This document shows, one piece after another, positions 61,721 to 64,000 of a stretch of DNA of 64,000 nucleotides. The notes under the pieces were generated by a model, which searched no databases, was not told where the DNA came from, and saw only the letters and a list, made by a program, of their open reading frames with translations. This DNA is from Pseudomonas sp. GM21. GTDB lineage: Bacteria > Pseudomonadota > Gammaproteobacteria > Pseudomonadales > Pseudomonadaceae. The stretch lies in contig NZ_AKJS01000138.1 of NCBI RefSeq assembly GCF_000282215.1, positions 1 through 64,000 on the forward strand, written 5' to 3'. Position numbers and translations under genes: made by a program. The stretch's first letter is position 1. Each line of letters begins with the position of its first letter.

Positions 61721-63727
61721 TCAGCTATAGACCCGGCCAAGGAGTTGCCGATGGCTTTCAAACTGATCGAGCACGTCACGAGTGATCTGATCCTGGGTGA
61801 AGCCCATCAAGTCGTAATCCTGGCTGCCGTTGTGCAGGTACACCTCGGCGCGGTAGTAGCGCGCACGCGGTTCATCAGCGCTTTCAGCCGACACTGTGTC
61901 ACTCGCCGCCGCCAGATAGCCATCCAGGCTCACTTCGTAGACAAAAGGGTTACCCTCTTCCATCTCGATCCGCACGCCCATGCAGCGTTTGGACTTGCCC
62001 AGCAACGTCTGCACATCCAGCCCCTGAGCACGCAATTGCACCGTCGCAACTTCCAGCGCCGGGCTGACTTGCTTGTCCATGAAACGCTGGACGATCGACT
62101 GGTTCGGCTGCAAGTCCAGCTGAGTCAAACGCTCGCTGAAACCACGACGACCGCGCGCAGCCAATTCCGCTTGCTCCTGTTCGATCTGCACATCCTGGCG
62201 CATGGCCTTGTGCAAGCCGAACATGAAGCACACCAGTACCACCGAGAACGGCAGACCGGCCAGCACCACCATGGTTTGCATGGCTTCGAAGTTACCGGCG
62301 AACAGCAGGCCGATGGTCACGAGGGTGATCACCGCCGACCAGAAGATCCGCAGCCAGTGCGGCGCATCCTCGTCGACGTTGCCGCCCTTGCACGAAAGGT
62401 TGGCCATCATCACCGCGCCGGAATCCGCCGGGGTCAGGAACAGTACGAAACCGACAAAAATCGACACGCCGATCACAACCTTCGACGCCGGATAATGTTC
62501 AAGCAGTTGGTAAATCGCCATGGATGGCTGTTCAAGCGCCGTCTTCCCAAGCTCCACCGCCCCATGGTTCATCACCAGGTCCAGGGCCGAGTTACCGAAG
62601 ATCGACAGCCACGCCAGGGTGAAGCCCAACGGGATCAGCAGTACGCCGGCCACCAGTTCACGCACCGTGCGGCCACGGGAAATACGCGCGATGAACATGC
62701 CCACGAATGGCGCCCAGGAAATCCACCAGGCCCAGTAGAACAGGGTCCACAGGCCCAACCAGCGGTCGGACTTCTCACTGTCGCCTTCGTACACGTAGAG
62801 GTCGAAGGTTTTCAGGACCACGCCATTCAGGTAGTCACCGATGTTCTGCACGAAGCCGTTGAGCAGGTGCAGGGTCGGGCCGAACAGCAGGACGAAAATC
62901 AGCAGACCGCTGAACAGCACGATGTTCAGGTTGGACAGACGGCGGATACCGTTTTCCACGCCCGACACGGCGGCGATGGTCGCCACGGTGCTCATCACGA
63001 TGATCACGATCAGCAGGTTGGTGTTGCTGTGTTCCATGCCGAACAGGTTTTCCAGCCCGGACGACACCTGCAACGAACCAATCCCCAGGTTCGTCACCAG
63101 CCCCAACAGGGTCACGAACATGCCAAAACCGTCCACCGCATGACCGGCCGCGCCTTTGACCCAGCGTTCGCCCACCAACGGATACAACGCCGAACGCAAC
63201 GCCAGCGGCTGGTTGTGCCGGTAAGCAAAGTAGGCAACGGCCAGACCGACCAGTGCGTAAATCGCCCAGCCATGCAGGCCCCAGTGCAGGAACGTCAGCT
63301 GCACGGCCTGACGCGCCGCCATGTTGCTGGCGGCCACGCCTTCCGGTGGATTGAAGTAGTGGTCCAGTGGCTCGGAGGCCCCGAAGTACAACAGCGAGAT
63401 GCCGATACCCGAGGAGAACAACATCCCCGCCCAGGCGCCGTAGCTGAAGTCCGGGGTATCGTCCTTGCTGCCCAGCTTGAGCTTGCCGTAGGAGGAAAAC
63501 GCCAGGCCCACCACGAACACCAGGTAAGCGGCGATGACTACCATGTAGTACCAGCCGAAGCTGCGGGACAACCAGGCCTGAGCTATACCGAGCAATCTGC
63601 CGGCCTCTTGCGGGGCGATGATCAGAATGGCGGTCAACAACAGGATCAGCGCGGTAGAGGTGTAGAACACCCAACCGTTGACCGTCACCTTATCGGGTGG
63701 GGTCTTTATTAGAGAGGCAGAACTCAT
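61721..63727 (-). CDS. betT: BCCT-family choline transporter BetT
   Basis: The 668-residue transporter has twelve spans and a long cytosolic C-terminal tail (about 520-668), as in the osmoregulated BetT type. BCCT landmarks are FHWG-like region LTFLHWGLHGWAIYALVGLA (about 135-155) and the Trp-rich WTLFYWAWWISWAPFVGMFI (about 325-345). The start at 63727 (MSSASLIKTP) follows a short leader. A BetI-type operator 230 bp upstream suggests choline control; the betIBA genes probably lie just beyond the window. Confidence 0.94.
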   Translation of the reverse strand: MSSASLIKTPPDKVTVNGWVFYTSTALILLLTAILIIAPQEAGRLLGIAQAWLSRSFGWYYMVVIAAYLVFVVGLAFSSYGKLKLGSKDDTPDFSYGAWAGMLFSSGIGISLLYFGASEPLDHYFNPPEGVAASNMAARQAVQLTFLHWGLHGWAIYALVGLAVAYFAYRHNQPLALRSALYPLVGERWVKGAAGHAVDGFGMFVTLLGLVTNLGIGSLQVSSGLENLFGMEHSNTNLLIVIIVMSTVATIAAVSGVENGIRRLSNLNIVLFSGLLIFVLLFGPTLHLLNGFVQNIGDYLNGVVLKTFDLYVYEGDSEKSDRWLGLWTLFYWAWWISWAPFVGMFIARISRGRTVRELVAGVLLIPLGFTLAWLSIFGNSALDLVMNHGAVELGKTALEQPSMAIYQLLEHYPASKVVIGVSIFVGFVLFLTPADSGAVMMANLSCKGGNVDEDAPHWLRIFWSAVITLVTIGLLFAGNFEAMQTMVVLAGLPFSVVLVCFMFGLHKAMRQDVQIEQEQAELAARGRRGFSERLTQLDLQPNQSIVQRFMDKQVSPALEVATVQLRAQGLDVQTLLGKSKRCMGVRIEMEEGNPFVYEVSLDGYLAAASDTVSAESADEPRARYYRAEVYLHNGSQDYDLMGFTQDQITRDVLDQFESHRQLLGRVYS

Positions 63728-63959
63728 GGCACAGATGCTCCGGCAGTGCGAGAGAAGAACACAAGGCAACGCGATACCCGACCAATCGGTTAGTGGGCAG
63801 CCGACCGGCGGGTGATATAAAGACACCCCGAAAAAAGCCCGAAACCCTTGGAACGCCTGCGCGTATAGGTTTCGAGCATTTTTGGATGTCGGTTTATCGC
63901 CATTTACGCGTAGGCAAAATCAGTAAGCAGCGACGAATTGTCGCAGATCTTATTCTTTG

Positions 63960-63979
63960 TTGATTGAACGTTCAATCAA
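63960..63979. promoter_or_regulatory. BetI-type operator palindrome
   Basis: TTGATTGAACGTTCAATCAA is a perfect 20-bp palindrome with the half-site TTGATTGAAC typical of BetI (TetR-family) operators. It lies upstream of betT near the end of the window, where the divergent bet genes are expected. Confidence 0.75.
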
Positions 63980-64000
63980 AACAAAATAGACTGGCCCTCA

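Noticed and set aside
61640..63712. Long open frame on the plus strand opposite betT (about 690 codons)
   Set aside because: It is a mirror frame of a strongly conserved transporter; its translation is rich in His, Gln and Arg with no domain, as is usual for the antisense of high-GC genes.

Overview
The window looks like chromosomal DNA of a fluorescent Pseudomonas (P. fluorescens / P. koreensis / P. putida type). The grounds are high-GC coding sequence with strong third-position bias, many short palindromic REP-type repeats between genes (arms such as GCGAGCAGGCTCGCTCCCACA and CGTTCCCACGCTCTGCG), and gene neighbourhoods (gbcA/gbcB, dgcAB-etf, glyA-soxBDAG-purU-fdhA, cbcXWV-betT, gbdR-sdaB, cdhR/caiX-cdhCAB) that are hallmarks of the Pseudomonas choline, glycine betaine and carnitine catabolic region. 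No tRNA, rRNA, phage, transposase or CRISPR array was seen. Species assignment and all family names rest on reading motifs by eye, not on searches.

Layout. 0-9 kb: housekeeping genes (SrkA kinase, RarD permease, GcvR-like ACT protein, malate synthase G, an orphan response regulator, and a cNMP/CBS/DUF294 protein coupled to a 3'-5' exonuclease). 9-15 kb: an iron-uptake module with a FecI-type sigma factor, FecR anti-sigma factor, TonB-dependent receptor with signalling domain, PepSY membrane protein and a tiny membrane protein. 15-20 kb: a glutathione transferase, a secreted retropepsin-like protein, an acyltransferase, and three small secreted DUF3757-like proteins around a DUF2780 protein. 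Two of the three share a lux-box-like palindrome at exactly the same distance from the start codon. 20-29 kb, minus strand: glyA-soxBDAG-purU-fdhA, for sarcosine oxidation and C1 handling. 29-35 kb: TraX-like protein, threonine aldolase, SDR enzyme, and divergent gbcB/gbcA. 35-45 kb: a cluster of DnaA-box repeats, a two-lobed aspartic-protease-like protein, a GNAT enzyme, and the dimethylglycine operon (dipeptidase, DUF5943, dgcA, dgcB, etfA, etfB). 45-48 kb: LprI-like protein, hipBA and DUF3010. 48-55 kb: carnitine regulator and operon (cdhR / caiX-cdhC-cdhA-cdhB-BBOX) and a small ORF. 55-64 kb: gbdR, sdaB, cbcXWV and betT, ending in a BetI-type operator.

The metabolic genes form one pathway. 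Choline enters by BetT or CbcXWV, and carnitine by CaiX, which probably shares CbcWV because it has no permease of its own here. gamma-Butyrobetaine can be hydroxylated to carnitine by BBOX, and CdhA-CdhC-CdhB turn carnitine into glycine betaine. GbcAB demethylates betaine to dimethylglycine, DgcAB with the Etf pair gives sarcosine, and SoxBDAG gives glycine. GlyA converts glycine to serine and SdaB converts serine to pyruvate. PurU and FdhA dispose of formyl-THF and formaldehyde. GbdR and CdhR are the expected regulators.

The observations I rate highest are the DnaA-box repeats at 35.1-35.7 kb, in which a T6 tract and TTATCCACA are separated by exactly 49 bp in four copies (one of them 33 kb away at 2.3 kb); the paired lux-box-like palindromes upstream of DUF3757 genes; a predicted minus-strand small RNA near 54.4-54.55 kb; and a bacterial protein with two DTG...LLG lobes in one chain.
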